This document shows positions 50,401 to 62,585 of a DNA stretch of 64,000 nucleotides, in pieces (the first letter of the stretch is position 1; each line of letters starts with the position of its first letter). The DNA comes from Scatophagus argus (lineage: Eukaryota > Chordata > Actinopteri > Scatophagidae). A program made the translations under genes and the position numbers. Below the pieces are notes generated by a model. It did not search any database and was not told the DNA's origin. It saw only the letters and a program-made list of their open reading frames with translations. Location of the stretch: positions 18,410,001-18,474,000 of the forward strand of contig NC_058501.1 of assembly GCF_020382885.2 (NCBI RefSeq), written 5' to 3'.

Positions 50401-52858
50401 CAATGATCAGCTACAGTATATTGTAATGGTCAAAGTGTAATTCACTAATTTTTGAATAGACAACAATCTAATCTGACTTAGCCTATCATTTAAAACTATT
50501 TAAAACTAATAAAAATAATACATATAATAAATGCTTTTATAGAATATTATATCTGTTAATGGTTTAGGCATTAATAAATGTATTTTTATATAAGATTATT
50601 AAACTGACTGATAATGAAACTGAATTTATAAATACTTTTGATAATCCTGTTTTTAGACAATTGCTAAACTGATGCTGTGTCCCTATGTATGCACCTCAAC
50701 ACCTTAAAAAGGTTAAAAAGCCTTAATAAACCTTCTTGGATGTTCTCAAATATGACGGTCACATAATTATCTCTGTCATATCTGGACTGTTCATGGAAGA
50801 AGCCAAGAGCATGGAGGAACTCATGTTCAACAGTGGAAATCCCATCACAGAACCTCCCGATGGAGAGTTGCTGTCCGTTGGGTTGTGATTTCCCAACATA
50901 TGAAAAACATCTAGAACACAAAAAGCACTCATCAGTAACAGTCACTTTTATATATTAATGTCTTGCTTTGTCATTTATCAAAGCATGTGAAGAGGAATGT
51001 CTGTGAGTAGCAATGGTCTGCTTTTGCAAGATTTGTTTTTATATTTGTCAAGCAAGTATGCATACAACTTCACACTGAGAACAATGCTAAATCTCACCCG
51101 TTCAACAGTCATCTGCTTGCGTATGTATAGGCTCGTTTATATACAGAAATGCCCCCCAGAATGTCACATATGGCCAAACACATTATGTCACAATGTCTTA
51201 ATGGCCCTGATATATAGTTAGTTGTTATGGAAAAAAGTATGATAAAAAGATGAAAGACATAGAAAATTAGAAAGACAAAACAAATACAATACATACCCAT
51301 CTAACTTTTGGACAGAAATGTAATATTCCTCAGAGTCCCTTTGTTTGAAGTCAATGCATGACTTCAGCCTGAATTGCTCGAAAGCTCTCAGGATGACTCC
51401 TTTAGCATTCATCTCTTCCGTTGTTTGTAAGAGTTGTATTACAGGGACAAACAAAGAAATGGCAATTTAAACACTTTAATATGAGGTAATCCTGCTTGGA
51501 CATTATTTGAGGCACTACTCTCATTAGATACTAATCAGCTTCAGGTAAAGTTCAAGATCAGTGGAGCGTTGTTCACTTCCACATGCTGATCATTTTCTCT
51601 AAATCTTGCTAAGACAAAGATCTCCTACTTAAATTAATATTGTGCACAATCATATTTACCAAGGCTTTTTTCCAAAACATATGGTACTGGGGATGTCCAT
51701 AGATTGTTGGCATCAACAATGGCACTCCTTTGTATGTTTGGTGGCTAAGATATATAAGAAATATTTTGGGTGACACAAGAAATTCATACATGCATGTTTG
51801 TCATTTTGATATTTTACTACAAAAATGCTAAACTCACCTCCAGAATGTCATCAGTTAATGATCCTAAGATAGAGCATAAAAAGTGAGTCTTATTTAACAA
51901 AGAAATCAGTAATATGTAATGATGTGAACAACTCCATGAAGCCATAATAAAGTTACTCTGTCATATACAAACAATACCACCTCCAGTTACATTGATGATG
52001 ATGATGATTAAAATATTTAACTTTACCATTGTTTGCCTCCGTTATGTCCTTTTCCTCACCAATATCTACAAAACAGATGAGAAGCTGCTTTAAAAACCAA
52101 CAGTTATTGATACGTCGATACGTGTGCAGCCTGTTACAGACGCTCCCGATCTTTCTCACTGTTTTCTACTATTTTATTATTATTTCGCGACTCCTTTTCT
52201 GATTAATTTTAAAATTTTTAGAAATTCAAATTAAGAATATTAAATAGTACAACTTACTCACTATTGCTGTTCCATTCTGTAAAAAAAAAAAAATCATATT
52301 TGATCACTTCAACATAATTGTCACATGTAACATGAAATACAAAAAAACCACAAGACTGTTTTATATTTGTTGTTCATTGATCAGCATTCATTACTTCTCT
52401 ACTTGCTGATCAATCTGTAAAACGTACTCAGAGTTGAAGTTTAAAGTCAGATGGTTGCTGTGTGTTTCCATGATTCCACAGTTTATCAAACGTGTCTTAA
52501 TAGTTTTATGTTCAAATTTCAGAATAAATATTACATTAAGCTATTGTTAATGAAATTTTTAAGATAATATAATCTTTTAATAATTTAGGTGTTACAGCAG
52601 CACAAGGACAGAATAAGTATATAAAAAATAAATGAATAAATAATGGAGTGTGCATAAAATAGGAATAGAACATCAGAAACTCAAAATCACAGGCAATACC
52701 ATAGACTTGAAAATCAATGGTAGTATATTCGAAGTGTAGCGTGAAATACATCACAGTTTGATCATACAAAAATTAATGACTTCTGCCTTACTTACTGGCT
52801 TTATGAAGAAAGCTGACAAGACCGCCAAATTCACAGCAAGGAAAACAAGGCTTGTCAT
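47412..52858 (-). CDS. mep1b: Meprin-beta-like metalloprotease, copy B
   Basis: Fifteen minus-strand exons matching copy A one for one: 52792-52858, 52262-52276, 52027-52065, 51838-51863, 51660-51744, 51297-51414, 50732-50910, 50164-50382, 49639-49803, 48974-49204, 48384-48833, 48101-48274, 47852-47957, 47694-47735, 47412-47490. They give 664 residues. It differs from A by three codons fewer in exon 14 and by scattered substitutions, for example CDGISTVEH against CDEISTVEH just before the zinc motif. The astacin ligands ([17 protein letters not shown]), MAM, MATH and the C-terminal hydrophobic tail (SLLTLLLALMLLLP) are all present. It has a TATA box that A lacks. Both copies appear intact, so two near-identical secreted or surface proteases are expected. 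Confidence 0.9.
49231..49277 (-). mobile_element. Short LINE tail insert in copy B intron 9
   Basis: TTAGAATCAGAAAATCCTTT and ATTTATCCCCAAGGGGAAAT read as the inverse of the common fish LINE tail that ends in a GAATTTCCCC-type block. Copy A lacks it at about 40649, which marks it as younger than the duplication. Confidence 0.5.
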
Positions 52859-52974
52859 CCTCGTTGTGTGGACCAAACCTAAATCATACGACAGGAATGA
52901 AAACGCATGAGAAATGCAAAGCGAGATATGCTTTTAAAGAAGTGCAATGAAGCTGCTATGCATTTAAATATTCA

Positions 52975-53046
52975 CCTGTGTTAACCGTCTTCTAGCCTGT
53001 GTGTCTCTCATATGAGACACAGCTGTGACAGGAGGTTTATATGCAG
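52975..53046 (-). promoter_or_regulatory. Copy B untranslated exon and TATA box
   Basis: Minus-strand TATAAA (53036-53041 on plus as TTTATA) lies about 30 bp before a leader that ends GGTTAACACAG at a donor near 52980. The leader shares the CTCATATGAGA palindrome with copy A. Confidence 0.55.
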
Positions 53047-54248
53047 GTATGATGTCCCGTCAGAAAACAGGTTTTAACATTTCAGGGAATCATAATTAAG
53101 TCATTGTCACAATGGTGTTGAGTGATGGTTCTTTCGGTTCCCTTGCCAAGATAAAATTTCTTCTCATTGTCTCACTCTGTCAGTGGAATTCATATCAGAT
53201 CAGATTACATCAGATTTGAGTGTCTTGTAATATTGTAATATTATTTCAACCCACAGTCAACTCTTGCTCTCTGTTAGGCAGTAACACACTGTCCCCGGAC
53301 AAGTTAAATGATTTTAAACGTTCTGTAAACTACTTAGCACAGACCAGTCTTTAACTTGAGGCTAATATTATAATTATAATATTATTATAATATTAACACT
53401 AACATTTCCTCTGAGCACCATCACCAGGTCAAAACTGCATTATATTATATTATATTATAATATAATATAATATTATTATTATATTATAATAATAATATTA
53501 TTATAATACTATTGAGAGCTTGTCTGAATGAAGGTTGTTTTGTGCACCTATGGCAGACTAGAGAAGAGTCTACTGCCATGCCAATAGGGGATGTCAGCAT
53601 GGCAACATGCTCAAAGTGAAGATGCTAAGCTGATGTTTACTGGCCTGACTGCTTAACATGTTCATTAACATGTTAGTCTGCTGACATCTGCTAATTAGCA
53701 CTAAACAAAACTACAGATGAAGCTGAAGGGTTTTTTTTCAGTTAGTTCATAAATATTTGACAAATTGCAGTTCTGTTCTCTATTTGTATGAGAGTTTCTG
53801 CAGAAGGAGAACCTCAGAGGTGGACAGCACAATGCTTCCAGGAAGTTATTCCTCTATGTAGATGAGAGTAACTCTCTCATGCACTTATCAAATGTCTTAT
53901 AGAAGTATGAAAGTTTTTTTTGTTCTTCTGTGTTGAATGGTTTATTGTTTGCTTTGCTTTGTATTACATTCTACTTAATTCCCATTTGATTTTATAAAAA
54001 ATAAATAAATAAAAAACTTCACCTTTATGTTTTCACTGTTGTGGAATTTTTACTCTGCAGTGTCACAGCTCCAAAGGGATTTTTGAGTCAGCGGTTTGAT
54101 CAACAAGTGGAAGGAAATTTTATGCACACTTACAGTGAGAACATGTAACACACACAAAATACTGAAAATCTGAAATATCTGTTTACGACTGATTTAGTTT
54201 GTTTTAGTAATTCCATATAACAATTTGAATCATACAAATCTTTTGGCT
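53047..54248. other. Intergenic part of the second duplicated unit
   Basis: No gene. It includes an A/T-rich palindrome (53440-53508) and a TTAGC-type fish repeat (53580-53730). The stretch that copy A's flank matches ends at about 54125. Confidence 0.5.
53440..53508. repeat. TTATA/ATAAT self-complementary repeat
   Basis: Alternating TATTATAT and ATAATATA units form a long A/T-only palindrome able to extrude a cruciform. Smaller runs of the same kind lie at 53365-53395. Confidence 0.8.
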
Positions 54249-57200
54249 CTATGACAGCAAACATAAGGAGGCTTGGAGAGGATGGTGATCCTGTTGTATG
54301 AAAGAATCCTCAATTCTTGATGTGTGTTTCCTAAGAAAAACATAATAAGAGATGGTGGCAAAATACATCCAGAACAATTCCACCACTTGAGCAAAGCACA
54401 ACTTACCATAATGAGGCCAGCCCTCACAGGAACAATGTTAATTTAGTGTGATTCAACTTTGTCCAACCCTAAGAATCAAAAACTCAGTGAATGTGTTCTT
54501 TACACATTGTAGATGAATGTACACTAACTGAAGATTTCAGAATTATTTGGCAAAAATATATGACTTTAATGTTATATATTGATTAAATATGTGACTTGTC
54601 ATATATTTATATGTCATATATTTCCGACAGCTTATTTCATAAAGTCTTCTGAACTTACCCTGTGTTACATGGGCCTTTGTTATAGTTGTTTGGGTAGGTA
54701 GATTCATATTTGCTTGGCCAATGTTTTGGACAAGGCAGAGAGCTTTTATGCTGCAGACTGGAAATATCTGGAGACATTGTGTATTAATTTGAAGGCAAAT
54801 TTTAACAAGAAAATTCTCAGCCAATAAAGCTGAATAACTGCATATTAAAGAAAACAAGAAACACAAATAGAAGATTCATGTATTAAAATAAAAACTAAAA
54901 ATGGCATTTTCAAATTTTCTTCATTGAAAATGAAGGAAAACCGTTATTCAGATTAGGACGAGACATATTAGCTCACCTGTCAATGAAAAGAGAAAGACAG
55001 CAGTGCCACCCTTCAAGAAGTCTCGGCTCCTAATTTGCTCCAAGGAGAGAAACGATATCATCCCATAGGCTGGGTTCACATATAAAGATTCTCCATTACT
55101 TCTAGTAAGTCTTCCCACAAAACGAGGGTTGTCAAATGCAGCTTTAGAAAAATATAAAGCATATTTCCTTACAGATATACAATAGTGCTGAGAGTATAAG
55201 AAATAGTTGTATTGATAGATCATTGTATGAGACAAGCACTGGGAATATCTCTTTGGTAAACTCACTTGATGATGGAGAAGTAGTTAGACTTAAGTATTTT
55301 GACATCTGCTGTTGAATGTGTGAGTTCTTGTCGAGCATGATGAAGGTCAGCTGCCTCCATGGGCAAGGCCATTCCAGTGTTGAATCATAGTCACCTGACA
55401 CCAAACGGAAATACACTCCAAAAAAGGTTTCTCGCAGAGCAATTAAAATCTGGTAAGCATAACCTTCTGTGGAATACACACGAGGACTGAGCAGATAACT
55501 GTTGTAGTCACTGCTTGTCAAAAGTCTCTCAAAGTCATTAATTTGCCACACATGATGTGGACACTCAAACTCAGATAGGTTGATATCATCAATGGAAAAG
55601 CCTCCTGAAGACTCTTCATTTCCTTTACGCACCTCAAACGCAACCTGAAAAGGCTTAGCAGCATTCAGGGAAACTTTGTGAAACTTCCAATCATAGGTTG
55701 GTTTACCTGAAGAGGAAAAAATACATTTACCAATTACTGCTCACGGTAATGTCACCACTTTGGTCTACATTGAAATGTATCAACTACTAGTAGGGTTGCC
55801 ACTATATTTTGTACTGACATTCCTACTGAGTCATAATGACTTTGGAGAGCCTGTGACCTTTCCATTGGTGCCACTGCTGGTGGCACTAAGCATAAAAATC
55901 AACATTTTTGATTTCTAGTGAAATGTTTCAACAATAACTGGACGGGTTGCCTTGAAATTTGGTACAACATATGTGGTTCTTGGAGGATAAACCCCAATAA
56001 GTGATTGTATGACTTTATGCGAGCTGCACCACAAAGTTAACACCTAACATTTCGGGTAAAATGTCTCGATCACTATTGAATAGATTCATTTGTAGAAATT
56101 TATGTCCCTCCTCAATATGACTTGAAATATTTGCGATCCAGTGACTTTTCATCTAACATAATAATTAGGTCAAAATGTTAATTTGTCCAGTACCTATAAA
56201 ACATACGACTTTCTCTTCATCCACAGCTGTAACCTGGTTTGTGGTAGTTAGCATGTGTTAGCAGGCTGACATGTTAAAGTAAGATGGTCAACGTGGCAAA
56301 AAATTATTCCTGCTAAATTCAGCATGTTAGCATTGTACACAGCCTGACAGAGTCATAGCATGGCTGTGGACTTTTAACATTGGTATTTCTTTTTTTCTAA
56401 AAGCGTTTCATGTTTTCCGCACCAGTGATCTGATCCATGAGGCGAATATCTCCTTTAGAGTCCTCCTCATCCTGGAACTCTCTGATCCAGATGTTGAGCT
56501 GGTCTGACGAGCTTCCGCTATGGTAATAGTAGAACTGGAGACACTGGACATGACACTCTCTAGCTGGGGTCATCCTCTTGGTCTCCAGCCATGCTAAGTC
56601 TCCCTCTTGACCTGATGCTGTGCTTGCATGCATGAAGTAACCTGGGGAGCATTTACATTTGACATTTTTGAGTTAGTTATTAATGCAATCCTCATTATGT
56701 TAGCAGTTTGCTATTGAACTATAGAATGTTTCATTTGCTGGGACAAAGCTTCAGACAGTTATTTGTTTCAGATTTTTTACCTTTATCTCCAGACTTTTTG
56801 AGGTTGGTGTGGTCAGTAAAAGGCTCTCCAGCAGCAGCACTCAGTCTCTCCCAGCCTTTTGCCAAACCTTTTTCACAATGGCTCATCCCACAGATATCAA
56901 CACTGGAAAAGTCGCAGTACTCCATAAAAGAAACCGACGCATCTGCAGTTATCCAATAAAAAAATCTGCATCATGATACTACAAATTTAAGCACAGCGTT
57001 TTTGTGATTCTTAAAGAGATGCATTTTCAGCATCGAGAGGTCAGTCATGACTTACTGCAGTTATAAAGGCGATTCAGTTTATATACATCAATTGCACTCA
57101 TTTCGATTCGCTGGCCAATTTTGTCCTGATACTGGGGTAGCTTAGTGACAACTGTGTTTCCTGAGTTTTTAGAAAAGACATCTTTGCCATAGTGCATCAC

Positions 57201-58717
57201 TGATAGGTAGTCATATGGAGTATTAAAAGTTTTACTTTGATGTGGGCTTAATTTCACAAAGTTTTGCTCGTATCCTGTGGATGAAATACATACACAATCA
57301 GGCATACAATAGTAAAATACAAACAATAAACTTAATGAATAATTAATGCACAGCCAATCTAATATTGCTTTTAAATATTATAATGCAAACAATATTTGAG
57401 GAACATTTTAAAATATGCGGATATCATTTTACCATGCTTGATGTTTTTCCAGATAATGGTTACGTAGCTGTCTCTGTCATACCTTGATAGTTCATGATAA
57501 AAGCCCAGAGCATGGAGAAACTCGTGCTCTACTATACCAAGACTATCACATCTGTCACCAATGGAAACAACTTGCCCGTTTTTAACAACTTTTGAAACAA
57601 AAGAATAACACCTGCAGAAAGAAGAATGACACATAACAGTGGAAGGCCAGACTGCCACAATGGCAAATTAGTATGTTACGTTTAGAAAGGAAAAACAAAC
57701 TTACCCTGGATTCTTTCTCACTGAAAGGTAGTATTTCTCAGACTGTCTGGGTCTGAAATCAATACATGTCTTCAAACGGAAATGTTCAAAGGCCTGCAAA
57801 ATGACTCCTTTTGCGTTCATATCTGTGGTCATAGGCAATATATAGAGTCATAACAAACATGTTCAACCATGTCAATGTCATTGTTTGTGCCTCAGCACTG
57901 TACATATTTGATTGGCTATCACTCACCAAGGCTGTCTTCTAATACATAAGAAACAGGGTTGTCCCACAAATGTTTTCTATTCAAAATGGCATTCCTGGAG
58001 ATTCTTCTTTTAGTCTGAATTTCCTTGGGAAAAGTAAAGGTATTAAATAAACAGAAAAAAACAGCCTAGCAAAAAGGTAAGATAGGACACGATATCGCTT
58101 ACTTCCATAATGTCACCATCAAAATAATCCAAGCCTGGTGGGTAAACAAGAAGATGATTCTGTTACTGGAACAGCAGCAATCATAATATGTTGCTGGATA
58201 TTGTTACTAGGTGTGGCAGGTTATTTATTTTTCTTTGCCAGTGTCTCTCATTTGCAAAATCTACAGTATCTGTTTGTTCTCACCTATAGTGTGTTTATAT
58301 ACTTCCAGTTAAGGCAGTATCTTATTTATATGTTCAAAAATCATTGCTAACTAAATTCTGTACTCCATCTTACCTTTGTTTATTTCAGTTATGTCCAAGT
58401 TCTCATCATCAACCTCTTAAAAAAAAATAAAACACAGAAATATTCATGCTTTTACAGAAGCTTACACTGTCTCTGTAAATTTTGCTATTTTCTCTTATTA
58501 TGAAAATATTTGATCTCCATTTCATTGAAAAGAAAGTCTTACCTATCAGCAATGGCTTGAGAGACTAGAAATGAATAAGTCAGGGGTCATGACAGCATCA
58601 AACTGGATTAAATTTATAGACAAATAGATGCAATTTTCTGTAACAATAAAAAGACACATATGTACTTACCGAGGCAAGTTGAAGTATGCTCAGCACAACA
58701 ATAACGCACTTGCACAT
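54249..58717 (-). CDS. mep1b: Meprin-beta-like metalloprotease, copy C (3' end uncertain)
   Basis: Thirteen well-supported minus-strand exons: 58670-58717, 58543-58564, 58374-58415, 58103-58134, 57927-58014, 57705-57822, 57433-57611, 57056-57274, 56781-56942, 56423-56641, 55266-55706, 54977-55141, 54659-54767. They give about 614 residues in frame. Signal [16 protein letters not shown]; acidic propeptide; an FDGD motif (exon 4), the zinc-blocking aspartate switch of astacin zymogens; TKRR before the mature domain; zinc motif [12 protein letters not shown] and Met-turn SVMHY; MAM; MATH ([12 protein letters not shown], close to human meprin beta CPHHIWHI). Exons have the same phases as A and B. 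Beyond 54659 the tail is unclear: a 16-nt exon at 54407-54422 and an end as far as 54249 are possible, but no GPI-like or transmembrane tail was found. Confidence 0.85.
55740..56370. repeat. TTAGC-type fish repeat in copy C intron 10
   Basis: Text such as TTAGCATGTGTTAGCAGGCT and CAGCATGTTAGCATTGTACA is the same repeat class as 5955-6120. Absent from the matching introns of A and B. Confidence 0.5.
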
Positions 58718-58860
58718 GTCTGGGAATAATTTCTCAAAGTGGTAAAGAGTAGTAGAAATAAATCTAATACTAATTTAAATTCCTCCCAAATAAATATCCC
58801 CAGTTGTAGAATATAGAGTACTTCTGTTTCCCAAGGAATTCTTAAACAATCTACAGATCT

Positions 58861-59560
58861 ATGAATGTATCTAAAACTGCACTTCTGCTGACAAATGAAA
58901 GTACTGACTCATCTATGATAGCAAACTTGTCCTTCCACAAGCGCACAACTTCATCAAATATTTTAGCCTTTAGGCTTATTAAACACATTATTGTTTGCCA
59001 AACATTAAAGCTACGGGGCCCAGAGATGAGAAAGACCTTTTGTAAACAAAACTGTACAATGGAATCAGGGGAAAAGAAACATTTTAAAAATGTGCTTCAC
59101 TGCAAGTTTAACAAGCTGTCACTCCTTCTTATCTTTATGTACTCTGTGGTACATGTCTCCCAACCAGTTGATCTAGTTATATTGACAGCAGTTAAAGTCA
59201 CGTCACATGTACCAGTGTATTCCTTTTATAGGTTAGCCTGTTGCAGAAACCAATAATCTCTGAAGCATGCTGGCTTTTAAGCCAGGTTTGACCTGTTCAT
59301 ACTAGACTGCTACAGTACAGTGTAAAGCATGTAAATGCATTGACATCATCAATTGTTTATAACATGTTTTATTGACTATAGAGATTTTGGATGGATTCTA
59401 TTATAGAAATAAATGTAAAAAAAATGTTACTGTGTGCTGTGCTGTGGGGGAGATTTATCTTAGACTCGGTTCATGGAAGTTTGTATGAGGATTATATTCA
59501 TTATGCAACCACTGAATGTACTGGTACATGTTTCTTTATAATGCAATATAATACAAACTC
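58861..59560. other. Gene-free stretch upstream of copy C
   Basis: A 131-codon plus-strand frame starts at 58861 and has no recognisable motif and no splice context. I regard it as chance. Nothing else is seen. Confidence 0.4.
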
Positions 59561-59599
59561 CCTCCTTATTCATGTTCTCTACCAACATCCAAAAGTCTC

Positions 59600-60100
59600 A
59601 CGAGCTGCACTGTCTTTGTTTTTTTTCACATAGAAGTCATCTATATGAAATTAAAAAACCATCTCTCAACAGAGGAGGAGGTCTGAGACACCACCTATCT
59701 CTAATTTACAATGCTGCCCTTTCATCTCTTCCCAGGAGATTCAACAACTTAGCCTCTTAGAACAACTGCCATTCACAAAGGGCCCCATGTGACTCGACGA
59801 CTGTCGACTGAAACCAACTTTACCATCCCCCAACGACTGTCGTTTGGCACAATGGGGCACTACACGAGCCTATGACACCACTGGCCATGTGAATGCCTCC
59901 ACAGAGGTTAAATACCTGGGTCTCCACACCAGCTAGTTGGACTAGTCCCAGCCTAGTCAAGCGAGCATGAACTGATGAAGCCTCTTGGATGAGAGGTGAA
60001 ATGTCTTCAAAGAGAAATAACTAAGTCCAGTTGCATTCGATTGAACTTCCTTGAGATAACCATGACCTGGATGAATGAGAATATTCACAGGCTTATGTGG
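59600..60100 (+). mobile_element. Penelope-like retroelement 3' fragment
   Basis: A frame at 59640-59758 encodes KKPSLNRGGGLRHHLS and YNAALSSLPRRFN, which I recall as the C-terminal end of the GIY-YIG endonuclease part of fish Penelope-like elements. It is followed by the tail with AGCCTCTTGGATGAGAGGTG and CCATGACCTGGATGAATGAG. Only the 3' end is present. The same tail forms the palindrome at 35110-35341. Confidence 0.55.
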
Positions 60101-60202
60101 TGTCAGATTAGTACTATGGAGTAATCTGTTTGAATCCGTAAAGGAGGAAATGACAATGATGTGAAAGATGAAACCCTCTTGACAAGTCTCTCTGTAGTAG
60201 AC

Positions 60203-60665
60203 TTGCACATAGGTAAAACTTGTTGTTGTTTTAAGTCAAATACCATGTATCATGTTTCACATTTGTGCAATGGTTGATGTTCTCATTGTATGGGGTTTGA
60301 CAGAACCCACCTCTCTATGTTAAAAAAAAATGTTCATGAGATGTACATGAACACAAACAAATCTGCTAAAGTTAGAACCATTTTAGTTATTGCACTTGTA
60401 AGATTACTGTATTTGTGTTATTATTAATATTATAATTTCCTATTTGAAAGTGAAACATGATTTTCTACAACATAATACAACCCAGAGACACAATCAGGCT
60501 TAAATAACATTGATATCCTGATAATGACTTTGACATCCTCACGTCTCTCCATGTGAATGTTTTCTGTTCACTCCTGTCACATGGCAGCTGAAAAAGAAGA
60601 GAAAAAAGAAGTTCAAAAAAGAAAAAAGTAAAAGAATCAAAACTGGATCGATTCGAATATACATT
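60203..60665. repeat. Left copy of a 0.45-kb direct repeat
   Basis: From GACTTGCACATAGGTAAAAC to the stretch before ATATACATTTTT this matches 63566-63985 closely. The left copy has about 50 bp extra around 60470-60510 and 60550-60575. It includes ATGTTCATGAGATGTACATG, an imperfect palindrome. No coding content is recognised. Confidence 0.85.
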
Positions 60666-61535
60666 TTTTGTTTATTTATTCTTTGTGTAAATGTGGTTAA
60701 GCTATTTTCAAGAAAAGGTGTACATTTAGAATGTAGATTGAGTTTGAATGGTCACATGACTTGCTGAACTGGACAAGCAGGGCTGCATGTTGCCTTTCTT
60801 TTACTCTTTCCCAGGTCCTCCCTCTTGACTTTGCAAAGTTCTCTGTAGTAAAACTAAATCAATAACTTTGTAAGGTAAAGCTGACCTTTTCAGGGTGTCA
60901 TGGGCAGGTTTCCAGACGTCAGGGCCACTGGGGCTATCAGCAAGACAAACGTGGCTCCCGCAGACTGACTGGGGAAAATGGGAACAAATGGTACATGTTA
61001 CACCACAGTTGTGTTTAAAATTACAGTGGTTTCTACAGTTGCAGAGGTTGAAAAGTTTAAGCAATCATTTTATTCTGCTTAATATGATTGTAAATTGAAC
61101 ATATTGAACATTCTGTTTTACACAATTAGTCTGACAGATCTTATAACAGACTCACTGAAAATGATATCAGTGAATCAATGGCTGTAGCAATTGTTATAAC
61201 CACAGACCTCTTTTGATATCAAACAACAATCACATGCAATCAATAACACAAGGCATGATAATGTACTGGACTGGGAACATGAAAACAATGGCGCAGTTTG
61301 CTAACGACAAAGGAGGCGTTACAGCAGTGTCCACATTCTTTGGAATACATTGTTCACAAAGCTTTCAACATACTCATTTTAGAATTTTCTTTGCATTTGC
61401 TTTGTAGTTGCATCTCCTAAAATTGGTTTTAGCCAGGTTCACGTGGCTCAAGTTGAACGGTCCAACTTGTCACCTTATGCAAAACCAATAATAACATATG
61501 TTCATGCGTCATTATTTTGTAAAATATCTTCTTAC
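60666..61535. other. Stretch between the direct repeat and meprin relic D
   Basis: A minus-strand frame near 60880-60990 encodes FPQSVCGSHVCLADSPSGPDVWKPAHDT in two readable halves. It has a faint look of the start of a meprin MAM domain (VCG, SG, W). It is too weak to call; the rest shows nothing. Confidence 0.25.
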
Positions 61536-62585
61536 TGCAGCTGTAAAGCTTTTGGAGCTTCAGAACATCATAAGGGCTCATTTCTAGACACTGACCAATC
61601 ATGGTACTCTGATACCATCGGATGACTTTGGATCCACTGGCATTAGAAAAGACATCTTGACTATAGTGCATAACAGATATATAGTCATACATTGTTCCAA
61701 CAGTGTATGATAATTAGTGTAATAATTTAGTCTGGACCAAAGGATGACTCATGCTACCACTCACAGAACCCACCTGCTAATGTGGCTAAAAACAACACAT
61801 ATTAGCATACATTTACATGAGGAAAGTGAGGCCCACACTGGGTTCACACAAAAACCAAGTTACATTATAACAGATATAGTCACCAGAGTCACAAGAGAGT
61901 AGGTTAATAATACTACAGCAACATAACATTCTATGCAATTATGTCCAGTGTTACAGAGAACCACACATTGTCTTTGATGACTGCAGTGTAGTTTGGCTCA
62001 TCATCCAAGGGTCTGAAGTTTAGCTGTAAGCGGTCAAACACCTGTGGAATCCATTTGGTAATCATGTCCATATTTCAAGGTGAGCAAGCAGAAGTGTATG
62101 TGACAATAAAACAAACAAGTTCATCGAGTTTATTTTCATTTCACTTTCCTATTCACACACGAGTAAAGCCAGACAATGTTGGTCTACCCCTCCCAGCACA
62201 TATGGGACGGGTACTTCCCGTCTCAACTGATTTCCCAGAATGACATTCCTGTCATAGCCCTTTGAAATCATAGAGGAGAAACAAGAAGAGTGATCTCTGT
62301 GTTAACATTCTCATGGTATTCTTCAGTTGTATCACAAATAACATATGCAATACAATTGTATAACAATACATACAATAGTATGACAGAAAAGGTGCTCACA
62401 GTTATTGGCAGAATGTCTCCCTCGTGCAGATTTAGGCCTAAACGAAAAACATATTTTATTATTATTATTCTCTGCAAATACAAGTGGCAAAAAGTAACAA
62501 TTTGAATCATGTGTGGATCTTTAAACATATCTTTGCTTATTTCAACAATATCCAGATGTATTCCTACATCTGTTTCTGATAAAAC
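61536..62585 (-). pseudogene. Degenerate meprin-like copy D
   Basis: Minus-strand blocks in the order expected of meprin exons 3, 4, 5, 6 and 8. They are: about 62525-62580 (ETDVGIHLDIVEISKDM), about 62405-62445 (GLNLHEGDILPI, containing the EGD aspartate switch), about 62165-62255 (RNVILGNQ and VPVPYVL), about 61985-62070 (FDRLQLNFRPLDDEPNYTAVI) and 61536-61695 (MYDYISVMHYSQDVFSNASG to KLYSCSKK, with the Met-turn and a donor at 61534). The zinc-motif exon was not found between 61700 and 61980, and part of exons 6 and 8 is missing, so no active protease can be made. Its propeptide resembles human meprin beta more than copies A-C do. Confidence 0.7.

Noticed and set aside
54699-54758. Alternative exon 13 of copy C starting after ATAAAAG
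   Set aside because: It gives a peptide unlike A and B; the upstream CTCCAG acceptor gives [15 protein letters not shown], which aligns with DLTPLVNGSVLPCPK of copy A.
58861-59256. 131-codon plus-strand frame upstream of copy C
   Set aside because: Composition like intergenic DNA and no recognisable domain.
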